From NCBI GenBank assembly GCA_030549335.1, contig CM060197.1:44419654-44483653 (forward strand): a stretch of DNA of 64,000 nt. Reading direction: 5' to 3'. Each line of letters opens with the position of its first letter. Within the stretch, counting starts at the first letter, position 1. The notes beneath the pieces were generated by a model. That model had not been told where the DNA came from. It did not search any database and was given only the letters and a program-made list of their open reading frames with translations. This document shows, in pieces, positions 10,829-21,603 of the stretch. A program made the translations under genes and the position numbers. This stretch comes from Pontederia crassipes. Its lineage: Eukaryota > Streptophyta > Magnoliopsida > Commelinales > Pontederiaceae.

Positions 10829-13800
10829 GGAGCTTCAGATCATATGGTATTAGATTTACATTGTTTACATAATGTTCAGCTCTTACCATCAGCTCGACAA
10901 GTGAAATTGCCAAATGGCAATGTTGCACAGATAACTCATATTGGTAGTTGCCAAGTAAATTCAACAGAAAGTTTACAAGATGTTCTGTATACACTAGAAT
11001 TTCATTATAACCTATTATCCATCTCCAAGCTCACCAAAGATTTGTTGTGCACTCAAATTTTATCCTGATTTCTGCATATTTCAAGACCTTTGCAGTGGAT
11101 TGGTGAAGGGATTGGTAAACGAGTGAATGGCTTGTATTTTTTGGTTCAAGGGATTGTTGCTGATCAAGTTCCTAAGTCTCCTTCCTTGATGAGCAAAGGG
11201 GATAATCTAGCTGATGTTGCTGCTGCAGAAGTAGATAGTGTTATGCTTTGGCATTGCCGTTTGGGTCATGTACCTTTTCCAAAACTAATAGTTGTAAAAT
11301 CTTTGTCTTCTGACGGTATTCACACTGATTGTAAAGTCTATCATTTGTCCATATAGACTCGATTGCCATTTTACACTCATTCTACTTCTAAAAGTTGTTT
11401 TGATTTGATTCATATGGATGTATGGGGGCCATATCAACATCAAACTCATGATGGATTTCATTTTTTTCTTACTATTGTGGATGACTTTTCTCGCATGACT
11501 TGGATATATCTTTTGAAGTTTAAGAATGAGGCTATCATATGCATAAAGCAGTTTGTTGCTATTGTTGAGAATCAGTTTCGAAAACATATCAAAATCATTA
11601 GGTCTGATAATGGCTCAGAATTTGTTAACCATGATTGTCATAATTTTTTTGCATCCAAGGGTATCACTCATCAGACTTCATGCAACTATACCCCACAACA
11701 AAATGGGGTGGTTGAACATAAACATCAACATATTTTAGAGGTTGCCGGGGCACTAAAATTTCATAGTAATGTTCCAATTGAGTTTTGGGGTGATTGTGTC
11801 CTTACTGTAGCATATCTGATCAACAGATTACCTTTATCAGTACTTGCTAAGAAAAGTCCATATCAAGTTTTCTTTGGCTCCTCTCTAGATCTCACTCATT
11901 TAAGAGTCTTTGGCTGTCTTTGCTACTACAGTCTTTTACCAGTTTCAGATAAATTTTCTCCTCGAGCTTCTCATGCAGTATTTCTTGGCTATTCTGCTAC
12001 ACAGAAAGGTTATAGGCTTCTGGATCTCTCTTCTCACAAAATTGTTTGTTGCAGGGATGTTCAATTTCAGGAAACAGTTTTTCCTTTCCTTGATTCACGT
12101 ACTTCTTTGTCTTCTCCTACTGCTGTCATTTCTAAGCCTGTCATTCTTGATCTTTTTGCTTCTGTCCATGTATCTTCTTCAAATTCTCCTACTAGTCCTG
12201 ATACTTCTTCTTCTAGTCCTCCTATTCCTATTGTTCCTCCTTCTCTTCTTATTTCAGAACTGCCGATTGAGCCTTCTTTTGGTGCTACTTCCCGGCCTCG
12301 TCGGGTTGTCAAACCTCCTAACTGGCTTCACGATTATGTCACTCATTCTTTTTCTTTAGTTTCTCCTCGATATCCTATCTCTAATGTTGTTTCATATGAC
12401 CATCTGCCAGCTCGATATCAAGCTTTTCTGGTCTCTTTGAATGTTGTTGTTGAACCTTCTTCTTACTATGAGGCTGCTAAACATCCTGATTGGATTCAAG
12501 CCATAAAATTAGAGATGGATTCTCTTGAGTCCAATAACACTTGGGAGATTGTTTATTTACCATCTGGTAAAAAGGCCATAGGGTGCAAATGGGTTTATAA
12601 AGTGAAATTGAATTCTTCTGATCAGGTCGAATGATATAAGGCTAGGTTGGTGGTTAAAGGCTTTACTCAATTAGAGGGTGTTGATTACAAGGAGACATTT
12701 TCTTCTGTTGCTAAGTTGACCACCATTAGATGTCTTCTTACAACTGCTGCCTTTCATTCCTGACCATTGTTTCATCTAGACATTAATAATGCCTTTCTCA
12801 ATGGGGATCTTTATAAGGAGGTCTATATGCAAATTCCACCTGAATTTCGTCGACAGGGGAGTCTAAAGTGTGTCGACTTCAACGTTCATTGTATGGATTA
12901 AAGCAGGCTTTGAGGCAATGGAATCTTAAACTTTCTCAAGTGTTAATTCAGGCAGGTTTCTTGCAAAGCCATTTGGATTATTCCATGCTTATCGAACGTT
13001 CTAAGGGTAATATTTTTGTCCTTCTCGTTTATGTGGATGATATTATTCTCACTGGGATTGCTGAAAGTTTGAAGTTTTTCCTTGGTTTAGAGGTTATGAG
13101 ATCTAACAAAGGAATTGTCTTGAATCAAAGGAAGTATGCTATGAATTTGGTTGCAGATACTGGACTCTTTGCAGCCAAAGGAGTTGAAGCACCTCTTGAA
13201 CAAAATTTAAAGCTCACAACTCTTGAATATGATAAGTTGTTTGTTCCTGAATCAACTGACACAGTTTTATCTGCCTATCAAAGGTTTATGGGGAAACTAA
13301 TATATCTGACAATTACTCGTCTTGACATTTCCTTCTCAGTCCAGCATCTTAGTCAGTACATGCAATAACCCAAACAGTCACATATGGAATCGGCCTTAAG
13401 AGTAAAATAATCCAAGTGCTGGTCTTTTCTTTCCTACAAAGAATTCTGATAAATTGCAGGGCTTTTGTGATGCTGACTGGGCAGCCTGCCTTATGACAAG
13501 GCGTTCAGTAATAGGGTATTGTGTAAAGATGGCACTGATATCTTGGAAGTAAAAAAAAATAAGAAATAGTCTCTCGTTCTTCTGTAGAATCCGAGTACAG
13601 GAGTATGGCCAGTCTTGTTGCTGAACTTATATGGATATATAGAATGTTTTCAGAATTGGGGTTTCATGTCTCGACTCCCATTGCAATTGGTTGTGATAAT
13701 AATGCAGCAATATGATGCCAAGGATCTAATCTTCCACGAAAGAACCAAACATATAGATGTAGATTGTCATTTTGTCAGGGATCAGTTTATAGCACAATTT

Positions 13801-13923
13801 ATTCATCCATATTATGTCGCTTCGAATGAACAAGTTGCTGATATTTTTACTAAGGCATTGAGTACAAGGCAAGATGCTTATCTTACTTCCAAACTAGGAA
13901 TGCTTAGTGTGCATAAGGCCTAG
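10829..13923 (+). pseudogene. Copia-2 pol remnant (protease, integrase, RT, RNase H)
   Basis: After the protease stop the frame continues GASDHMV. The GAG-pre-integrase motif (LWHCRLGHV), the integrase (DVWGP, RSDNGSEF, QQNGVVEH) and the integrase C-terminus (CVFLGYS-like FLGYSATQKGYR) follow. In integrase the catalytic Glu region reads VVEHKH, with the conserved Arg replaced. RT starts AIGCKWVYKVK, breaks at a TGA (about 12632), and resumes with SLYGLKQ and YVDDI (13030-13041). Right after YVDD a deletion (about 13060) removes the segment leading to FFLGLEV. RNase H is frameshifted; the tail HERTKHIDVDCHFVRDQ with DIFTKAL ends at 13923. Confidence 0.85.
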
Positions 13924-13935
13924 TTTGAGGGGGAG

Positions 13936-14158
13936 TGTTGATAGTTAGTTGATTCTTCTTTGTTCTATGTAACAGCGTTATAAAGTTCTGTATCGGCGTA
14001 GTGTATATATCGGAAGAGTTGTAACTTTCAGACAGTTATTTTAGTTTTTACTGTACATTCATCATTTGTAAGAATGTCATATAAATACAAAGTGCTCCTC
14101 AGTCAATCTGATTGAGTAGTTTTTCGCCCACATTGTTTCCATCTTTCTGAATTTGACA
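13936..14158 (+). repeat. Copia-2 3' LTR
   Basis: It starts TGTTGATAG right after the polypurine tract gagggggag and ends TTTGACA, giving TG...CA over 223 bp. The next base returns to LRR coding sequence of RLP-B. A run of atataaatac near 14090 may be the TATA box of the LTR promoter. Confidence 0.8.
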
Positions 14159-14399
14159 GTTTCATCGGGCATTTACTCGATTTAAACTTTACATCTCTTG
14201 AAGTCCTCCACCTCTCTGAGAATTATTTCACTGGGAATTTACCGGATTTAAACTTTACATCTCTTGAAGTCCTCGACCTGTCTCATAATAATTTCACTGG
14301 GCATTTACCCGATTTAAACTTGACGTCTCTTGAAATCCTCGACCTTTCATACAACCAATTGAATGGAATGCGACCAGAAAGTCTTGGATAGCTTAACAG
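14159..14399 (+). pseudogene. RLP-B, internal LRR piece with three near-identical 66-bp repeats
   Basis: The frame reads FIGHLLDLNFTSLE, FTGNLPDLNFTSLE and FTGHLPDLNLTSLE: three 22-residue LRR units that are almost identical at DNA level. RLP-A has one such unit here (FIGHFPDLNLTSLE). The piece continues SYNQLNGMRPESLG and then a TAG, where RLP-A has GQLN. It is cut at 14399 by a solo LTR. The left junction with Copia-2 lacks several LRRs relative to RLP-C. Confidence 0.85.
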
Positions 14400-14800
14400 T
14401 GTTAGAGTTGGTGAATACTTCAGGGCCCCTTGTTTCTCACACGGGGTTCGCCCACGTGAGCTTAGGGGAATCTGAGTATTACCCAATTAACATTATTGCT
14501 GGCGTACGAATGAAAAGGGGGTTCGAGGGGCCCCGCCCCCCGACGGCGGTCCCGTGTAGTTCGGATTAGGTTTTTTCTCTGTTTGTTTGGGTTTTAAACC
14601 CGGTTTGGAGAGGCTATTAATAGCCTAATTTTCTGATGTAATTTTGTGCGGCGGCTGAAAACTTAAACGATATAGTGGAACTTCTTTGCAGGACATAGCC
14701 CTAATCTCAAGGGTGAACCTGGATAAATTCGTGTGTCTCCTCTATTTTTTCTTGCAATCTCTCTGCGATCTTCTCTCCTTGTTCTCGGATTTTCCCATCA
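14400..14800 (+). mobile_element. Solo LTR of the Copia-3/4/5 family, TSD AACAG
   Basis: It starts TGTTAGAGTTGG and ends TTTTCCCATCA (401 bp). The 5-bp target duplication AACAG is present on both sides (14395-14399 and 14801-14805). The undisrupted RLP-A sequence agcttaacaggctggttgag shows the empty site. It lacks the 39-bp segment present in 5' LTRs of this family. A GC-rich inverted repeat (ggggccccgcccccc) lies at about 14529-14545. Confidence 0.93.
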
Positions 14801-15066
14801 AACAGGCTACTTGAGCTGGATTTAAGTGGAAATTCTTTCGATGGCGTTCTCACCGAGGCGCATTTCAGAAATCTCACAAGCCTTGAGAAATTACACCTGG
14901 ATGGCAACCTGCTGACAATTGACATCAGTCATGAACTGAGTCTCTCATGGAAGTTAACTGAGTTAAAATTGGACGGATGCAAAGTTGGACCAGTGTTTCC
15001 TTCATGGCTTCGAGGAATGGAGAATATTTCAGCTGTAAGTATATCTAGTGTTGGGATATCAGATGT
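14801..15066 (+). pseudogene. RLP-B LRR fragment, array copy 1
   Basis: It continues the receptor frame exactly after the target duplication: RLLELDLSGNSFDGVL, then TEAHFRNLTSLEKLH, DGCKVGPVFPSWLRGMEN and VGISDV. RLP-A has the same order (VGPAFPSWLRGMEN, VEISDV). It stops at 15066, where a truncated Copia LTR is fused. The same fragment recurs at 19820-20095 and, shortened, at 24873-24922. Confidence 0.9.
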
Positions 15067-15352
15067 GAAACCTAAATGGGTTTTAGGCTTTTGTTTAGCT
15101 GGCCCGTGTGGTTCGGATTAGGTTTTTTCTCTGTTTGTTTGGGTTTTAAACCCGGTTTGGAGAGGCTATTAATAGCCTAATTTTCTGATGTAATTTTGTG
15201 CGGCGGCTGAAAACTTAAACGATATAGTGGAACTTCTTTGCAGGACGTAGCCCTAATCTCAAGGGTGAATCTGGATAAATTCGTGTGTCTCCTCTATTTT
15301 TTCTTACAATCTCTCTGCGATCTTATCTTCTTGTTCTCGGATTTTCCCATCA
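15067..15352 (+). repeat. Copia-3 truncated 5' LTR
   Basis: It begins inside the LTR at gaaacctaaatggg, which is the start of the 39-bp segment seen in the Copia-5 5' LTR, and ends TTTTCCCATCA next to the primer-binding site. The promoter-proximal part of the LTR is therefore missing. Confidence 0.88.
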
Positions 15353-15418
15353 ATTGGTATTAGAGCACAGGTTGTTCAAGGAATTAGGGTTTATTCGAGA
15401 CGGTTTGATCTCTGAAAG

Positions 15419-16640
15419 ATGAAGATGGAGGATCTCCTTTGTGATCGAGATCTTTGGACGGCAATCGAGAAGGAGAGACCAGGCATGGAGGCGGCGAAGG
15501 TCGCGGACGAGGCCTCCTCCAGTCAGGCAGATCCAAAGGCGATCGAAGAGTGGGATCGGATTGATAGAAAGGCGAAGGGTTTGATTCGGTTGTGTCTCGC
15601 GAATTCAATTCTTACGAATGTGATGGGCGAATCTACTGCCAGAGATCTGTGGAGGAAGTTGGAATCCCTATATCAAAGTAAGTTGTTGGTTAACAAGTTA
15701 TTTCTAAGGAAGAAATTGTACAATCTTCGGATGCAGGAGGGTGACTCATTTTCTACTCATCTTTATAACTTTAACACGGTGATCAGTCAACTTGTATCAA
15801 TCGGTGTTAAGTTTCAAGATGATGATAAGGCAATAACATTGCTCTATTCGCTGCCGGATTCATGGGACAATCTGATTGTTGTGATTGGTGGCGGAGATAA
15901 AGAACTTTCGTATGAAAGTGTATGTGCTGCCTTGTTATCAGAGAAAATACGGAGAAAGGGATCAGCAAGTTCTGGTAAAGAGGCGCTGGCGGCCAGAGGA
16001 AGGCAACCAGAAAGGAATCAAAATCAGAGAGGGAGATCCAAATCTCGTGGGCGTTCGAAGAGTAAGGATAAGAAGGTGCAATGCTGGAGATGTCAAGAGT
16101 GGGGCCATCTGAAGCGAGATTGCAAAAACAAGCCGGTTCATAAGAAAGAAGCTGAGTCAACCTCGGACAAAAAGGAGGTTGAGGCAGGAGATATGTATGT
16201 GGCTTCTGCATGTACGGCACAGTCAGATAAAGATGTCTGGCTTATCGACACTGGTGCTTCGTACCACATGACGCCTCATAAACACTGGTTCTGTGAATAT
16301 GAGGAGTATAATGGTGGGGATGTCATGCTCGAAGATGGCACTGCGGTTCAGATTGTTGGACGTGGCAGGGTGAAGTTGAGGATGAATGATGGCACGGTGA
16401 AGACTCTACCAGATGTGATGCATATACCACTTATGAGCAGGAGTTTATTATCTGTTGGTACAATGGCTGACTCGGGTGTTATATTCAGTTGCGATAAGGA
16501 TTCGTGCAAGATGATCAGAGGGTCCATTGTAATTGCACGAGGGGTTCGCTATGGCACGTTGTACAAGTTGCTCGGAGAGACAATATTTGTGGGCTACGGA
16601 TTTATTTCTGAAGAGGCCAAAGAAGATGAAGACAGCAAAT
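15419..16640 (+). pseudogene. Copia-3 gag-protease
   Basis: Compared with Copia-4, about 45 bp are missing at 15401, including the normal start codon and the first ~15 codons; the next ATG (15419) starts at MKMEDLL. Gag (UBN2 type; SLYQSKLLVNKLFLRKK, FNTVISQLVSIGVKF) is followed by a basic RGRSKSRGRSKSK stretch. The zinc knuckle CWRCQEWGHLKRDC (16082-16123) is intact. The protease motif LIDTGASYHM has DTGA at 16247-16258. A 1-bp deletion near 16641 (tctatttgtgg against tctatgttgtgg in Copia-4) shifts the frame at the GAG-pre-integrase boundary. Confidence 0.92.
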
Positions 16641-16644
16641 CTAT

Positions 16645-19416
16645 TTGTGGCATCGGAGATTAGGCCATATCAGTGAAAAAGAACTCTCCACTATAGCATC
16701 AAGTCAGATGGTAGAAGGAGTTCCGGATTGTTCTGTGGGCTTCGGGTTCTGTGAACATTGCCTCCATGGAAAACAGAACCGAGTCAGTTTTCAACACACA
16801 GATTCAAGAGCAACGAAGATTCTCGAACTGATTCATAGTGATGTCTTTGGACCGACTCCGACTCCATCTATTGGAGGGTCCAGGTACTATGTTTCTTTTA
16901 TAGATGATTTTTCGAGATACAGTTGGATTTATTTTATCAAGAATAAATCAGATGTATTCGATAAGTTTCGAGAATTTAAAGTTTTGGTGGAAAATCAATT
17001 GAGCTGCAAGATCAAGGTCCTTCGTACAGATAATGGAGGTGAATTTTGTTCAGATAAGTTTGAGCATTTGTGCGTGGACAATGGTATTGCTAGGCAGAAG
17101 ACAACTCCATATACACCTGAGCAGAATGGAGTAGCTGAAAGGTTAAATCGGTCACTCATAGAGAAGGCCAGATGTATGCTGAGTTGGGCTGAATTGGGGC
17201 AAGAATTCTGGGCAGAAGCTGTAGCCATAGCAAACTACCTGAAGAATCGCTCACCGACCTCATCAGTGAAGGATCAGACACCTTACGAGGCAATGTTTGG
17301 GAAGAAGCCAAATTTGTCTCATGTTCGGGTGTTTGGATGTGACGCATATGTTCATATACCCAAGGAAAAGCGGGGTAAGCTTGATAGTAAATATGAAAAG
17401 AATATATTTGTCGGATACAAGGAAGGGATCAAGGGCTACAAACTGTGGAATCCAAAGTCAAGGACTATTGTTTACAGCAGGGATGTTGTTTTCCGTGAAT
17501 CACGTTCTCAAGTTGAAGTTCAAAAATGTGATGAACCTAAGAAAGTGGTAGTGCTTGAAGAAGATTCTGATTCTGAAACTTCAGAGGTGGATGCACAAGA
17601 TACTTCAGTTGAGTCTGTTACAGAACCGGATCAAGAGAACTCGGTTAATGAAGTTGAAGATGCAGATTCAAATGAAGACCCGGATACTGGTACTACCATA
17701 CCAGTTCTCAGGAGATCGACACGAGAAAGAAGAGCACCTTTGAGATACTCTCTTAGTGCTCTCAGTTCGTTTCATGCTTTGAGCATCATCGGAGAAGAAC
17801 CTAGTTCTGTAAAAGATGCAAGGTCTATGGATGATGCAAATCAGTGGGAGCTTGCTATGGCAGATGAGATGCAATCACTGGATAAGAATGAAACATGGAG
17901 CTTGTGTCAATTGCCTAAGGATAGAAAGGCAATTGGTTGCAAATGGGTGTTCAAGCGAAAGCTGAAACCGGATGGGTCTGTAGAGAAGTACAAGGCGAGG
18001 CTGGTAGCTAAAGGGTACTCTCAGGTTGAGGGAGTCGATTATGATGAGATTTTCTCTCCCGTGGCGAAAATGACTTCGATCAGATTTGTTCTATCTCTGG
18101 CAGCAGCATATAATCTTGAGGTAGAGCAGATGGATGTGAAGACGGCATTCCTTCATGGGGACTTGGAGGAAGAGATATATATGAGGCAACCAGAAGGCTT
18201 TGAAGTTCAAGGTAAAGAGAAGCTGGTGTGCAAATTGAAGAAGTCTTTGTATGGATTGAAGCAGTCGCCAAGGATGTGGTACCAGAAGTTTGATACGTAC
18301 ATGCTCGAACTCAAGGTTGTACGTTCAGATTCAGATCACTGTGTTTACGTGAAGAGAGTTGACGATCAATTTGTCATTCTTACACTGTATGTGGATGACA
18401 TGTTACTGATTGGAAATAGTATGAAGATGGTAAATTCAGTGAAGGGTTTGTTGGCCAAGAAGTTTGAGATGAAAGACTTAGGGCCGGCGAATTTTATTTT
18501 GGGTATGCAGATTAGAAGAGATCGTCAGAAGCGAAAGTTGTGGCTAGGACAGGAGAAGTACATAAAAAAAGTGTTGAAGAAATTTAACATGGCAGACTGC
18601 AAGTCAGTGGGTACTCCTATGTCTCTAGGAACCAAACTTTCTGCAGAGCAATACCCGACGGATGAAGAAGCCGAAGAGATGGACCGTGTGCCATATTCAA
18701 GTGCAGTGGGCAGCTTGATGTACGCCATGGTGTGCACGCGTCCAGATATAGCCCAAGCAGTGGGAGTCTTGAGTCGTTATATGTCTAACCCAGGCAGGGA
18801 ACATTGGAATGCTATCAAGAGAGTTTTCAGGTACCTTCGTGGAACTTCAGATTTTTCGTTGTGTTTTGAAGGTACAAGGAAAGCAAAGATGCTTGATATT
18901 GTGGGTCATGTAGATGCTGATTGGGGTGGGGATATTGATAGTAGACGATCCACTAGTGGATATATTTTTACATTATTTGGGACTGCACTAAGTTGGATAA
19001 GTTGGATGAGCAAGAGACAAAGCGTGGTAGCACTTTCTTCTACAGAAGCATAATATATGGCTCTTACTCATGCTGCAAAAGAGTCCATATGGCTACGACG
19101 GTTGTGCTTGGAGCTCGGATTTGAGCAAGGTGCTATAGAGGTGAGATGTGATAATCAAGGTGCTATTCAGTTAGCTAAGAATCCCGCATTTCACTCACGC
19201 ACAAAGCATATTGACATTCAATACCACTTTATTCGGGAAAATGTGGAAAAGAAAGAGGTTCAGCTTGAAAAGGTTGATACAACAGAGAATAGTTCTGATT
19301 TTCTGACTAAAGCAGTTACAGGTGTAAAGTTTGAGTGGTGCTCTACTGCTGTCGGATTGAAGAAGAATGTTGCTGGCAAGGCTCTCATTAGTGTGAAGCA
19401 TCCACCAAGTGGGAGA
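16645..19416 (+). pseudogene. Copia-3 integrase-RT-RNase H
   Basis: The 802-residue open stretch starts WHRRLGHIS. The integrase catalytic residues are visible as HSDVFGP (Asp at 16840), RTDNGGEF (Asp at 17029) and NGVAER (Glu at 17137). Then follow CKWVFKRKLKPDG, the RT core with SLYGLKQSPR and YVDDM (18388-18399), and RNase H with DADWGG. A TAA at 19051-19053 falls inside the motif SSTEA(E)YMA. The remaining RNase H (TKHIDIQYHFIRE) continues in frame to the 3' LTR. RT and integrase look intact; the frameshift upstream and the stop make it non-functional. Confidence 0.92.
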
Positions 19417-19417
19417 A

Positions 19418-19819
19418 TGTTAGAGTTGGTGAATACTTCAGGGCCCCTTGTTTCTCACACCGGGTTCGCCCACGTGAGCTTAGGGGAATCTGAGTATTAC
19501 CCAATTAACATTATTGCTGGCGTACGAGTGAAAGGGGGGGTTCGGGGGGCCCCGCCCCCCGACGGCGGTCCCGTGTAGTTCGGATTAGGTTTTTTCTCTG
19601 TTTGTTTGTGTTTTAAACCCGGTTTGGAGAGGCTATTAATAGCCTAATTTTCTGATGTAATTTTGTGCGGCGGCTGAAAACTTAAACGATATAGTGGAAC
19701 TTCTTTGCAGGACGTAGCCCTAATCTCAAGGGTGAACCTGGATAAATTTGTGTGTCTCCTCTATTTTTTCTTGCAATCTCTCTGCGATCTTCTCTCCTTG
19801 TTCTCGGATTTTCCCATCA
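19418..19819 (+). repeat. Copia-3 3' LTR (recombinant junction to RLP-B fragment)
   Basis: Complete 402-bp LTR, TGTTAGAG...CCCATCA, of the short type without the 39-bp segment. It is followed by AACAG and the same receptor fragment that follows the solo LTR at 14400-14800. Its right flank is therefore the flank of the other LTR insertion, as expected for an exchange between LTRs. Confidence 0.9.
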
Positions 19820-20095
19820 AACAGGCTACTTGAGCTGGATTTAAGTGGAAATTCTTTCGATGGCGTTCTCACCGAGGCGCATTTCAGAAATCTCACAAGC
19901 CTTGAGAAATTACACCTGGATGGCAACCTGCTGACAATTGACATCAGTCATGAACGGGGTCTCTCATGGAAGTTAACTGAGTTAAAATTGGACGGATGCA
20001 AAGTTGGACCAGTGTTTCCTTCATGGCTTCGAGGAATGGAGAATATTTCAGCTGTAAGTATATCTAGTGTTGGGATATCAGATGTGAAACCTAGA
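19820..20095 (+). pseudogene. RLP-B LRR fragment, array copy 2
   Basis: It is nearly identical to 14801-15066; a visible difference is gaacggggtctctc against gaactgagtctctc. It has the same ends: AACAG on the left and the gatgt|gaaacct fusion on the right. Confidence 0.92.
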
Positions 20096-20418
20096 CGGGT
20101 TTTAGGCTTTTGTTTAGTCGGCCCGTGTGGTTCGGATTAGGTTTTTTCTCTGTTTGTTTGGGTTTTAAACCCGGTTTGGAGAGGCTATTAATAGCCTAAT
20201 TTTCTGATGTAATTTTGTGCGGCGGCTGAAAACTTAAACGATACAGTGGAACTTCTTTGCAGGACGTAGCCCTAATCTCAAGGGTGAACCTGGATAAATT
20301 CGTGTGTCTCCTCTATTTTTTCTTGCAATCTCTCTGCGATCTTCTCTCCTTGTTCTCGGATTTTCCCATCAATTGGTATCAGAGCACAGGTTGTTCAAGG
20401 AATTAGGGTTTATTCGAG

Positions 20419-21603
20419 ATGTCAGGAGGGTCACGAATCGAGATAGAAAAATCTGATGGAACACGGTTTGATCTCTGGAAGATGAAGATGGAGGATCTCC
20501 TTTGTGATCGAGATCTTTGGACGGCAATCGAGAAGGAGAGACCAGGCATGGAGGCGGCGAAGGTCGCGGACGAGGCCTCCTCCAGTCAGGCAGATCCAAA
20601 GGCGATCGAAGAGTGGGATCGGATTGATAGAAAGGCGAAGGGTTTGATTCGGCTGTGTCTCGCGAATTCAATTCTTACGAATGTGATGGGCGAATCTACT
20701 GCCAGAGATCTGTGGAGGAAGTTGGAATCCCTATATCAAAGTAAGTCATTGGTTAACAAGTTATTTCTAAGGAAGAAATTGTACAATCTTCGGATGCAGG
20801 AGGGTGACTCATTTTCTACTCATCTTTATAACTTTAACACGGTGATCAGTCAACTTGTATCAATCGGTGTTAAGTTTCAAGATGATGATAAGGCAATAAC
20901 ATTGCTCTGTTCGCTGCCGGATTCATGGGACAATCTGATTGTTGTGATTGGTGGCGGAGATAAAGAACTTTCGTATGAAAGTGTATATGCTGCCTTGTTA
21001 TCAGAGGAAATACGGAGAAAGGGATCAGGAAGTTCTGGTAAAGAGGCGCTGGCGGCCAGAGGAAGGCAAGCAGAAAGGAATCAAAATCAGAGAGGGAGAT
21101 CCAAATCTCGTGGGCGTTCGAAGAGTAAGGATAAGAAGGTGCAATGCTGGAGATGTCAAGAGTGGGACCATCTGAAGCGAGATTGCAAAAACAAGCCGGT
21201 TCATAAGAAAGAAGCTGAGTCAACCTCGGACAAAAAGGAGGTTGAGGCAGGAGATATGTATGTGGCTTCTGCATGTACGGCACAGTCAGATAAAGATGTC
21301 TGGCTTATCGACACTGGTGCTTCGTACCACATGACCCCTCATAAACATTGGTTCTGTGAATATGAGGAGTATAATGGTGGGGATGTCATGCTCGGAGATG
21401 ACACTGCGGTTCAGATTGTTGGACGTGGCAGGGTGAAGTTGAGGATGAATGATGGCACGGTGAAGACTCTACCAGATGTGATGCATATACCACTTATGAG
21501 CAGGAGTTTATTATCTGTTGGTACAATGGCTGACTCGGGTGTTATATTCAGTTGCGATAAGGATTCGTGCAAGATGATCAGAGGGTCCATTGTAATTGCA
21601 TGA
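20419..21603 (+). pseudogene. Copia-4 gag-protease
   Basis: Gag starts at ATG 20419 (MSGGSRIEIEKSDG), 48 bp after the primer-binding site. The zinc knuckle reads CWRCQEWDHLKRDC, with Asp replacing the conserved Gly. The protease DTGA motif is present. A CGA-to-TGA change ends the frame at 21601-21603, where Copia-3 still reads Arg. Confidence 0.92.

Larger units (their letters stand above)
9908..14158 (+). mobile_element. Copia-2: 5'-truncated Ty1/Copia element with 3' LTR
   Basis: The 5' LTR and the first part of gag are missing; gag starts mid-domain at about 9908 directly against Gypsy LTR copy A. Order: gag, protease, integrase, reverse transcriptase, RNase H, polypurine tract (gagggggag, just before 13936) and 3' LTR. 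All reading frames are broken. Beyond the 3' LTR the RLP-B coding sequence resumes at 14159. No target duplication can be assigned because the left end is lost. Confidence 0.85.
15067..19819 (+). mobile_element. Copia-3: Tnt1/Tork-like Ty1/Copia element (5' LTR truncated)
   Basis: Order: truncated 5' LTR (15067-15352), primer-binding site ttggtattagagcacagg (from 15354), gag-protease, integrase, RT-RNase H, polypurine tract (aagtgggagaa) and 3' LTR (19418-19819). Gag and pol resemble the Tnt1-type (Tork) lineage. The element is dead through a frameshift and a stop codon. The 5' LTR lacks roughly its first 150 bp, and its left flank is receptor coding sequence. Confidence 0.93.

Noticed and set aside
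12067-12312. 81-residue minus-strand frame rich in Glu/Gly
   Set aside because: It is the complement of the Ser/Pro-rich linker of the Copia-2 polyprotein.
12868-13368. Reading of the Copia-2 RT as an intact gene
   Set aside because: YVDD is present, but a deletion directly after it, upstream stops and a broken RNase H rule out function.
15807-16220. 137-residue open frame on the minus strand inside Copia-3 gag (with twins in Copia-4 and Copia-5)
   Set aside because: It is the complement of a coding region with clear gag motifs; its conservation only reflects the gag sequence.
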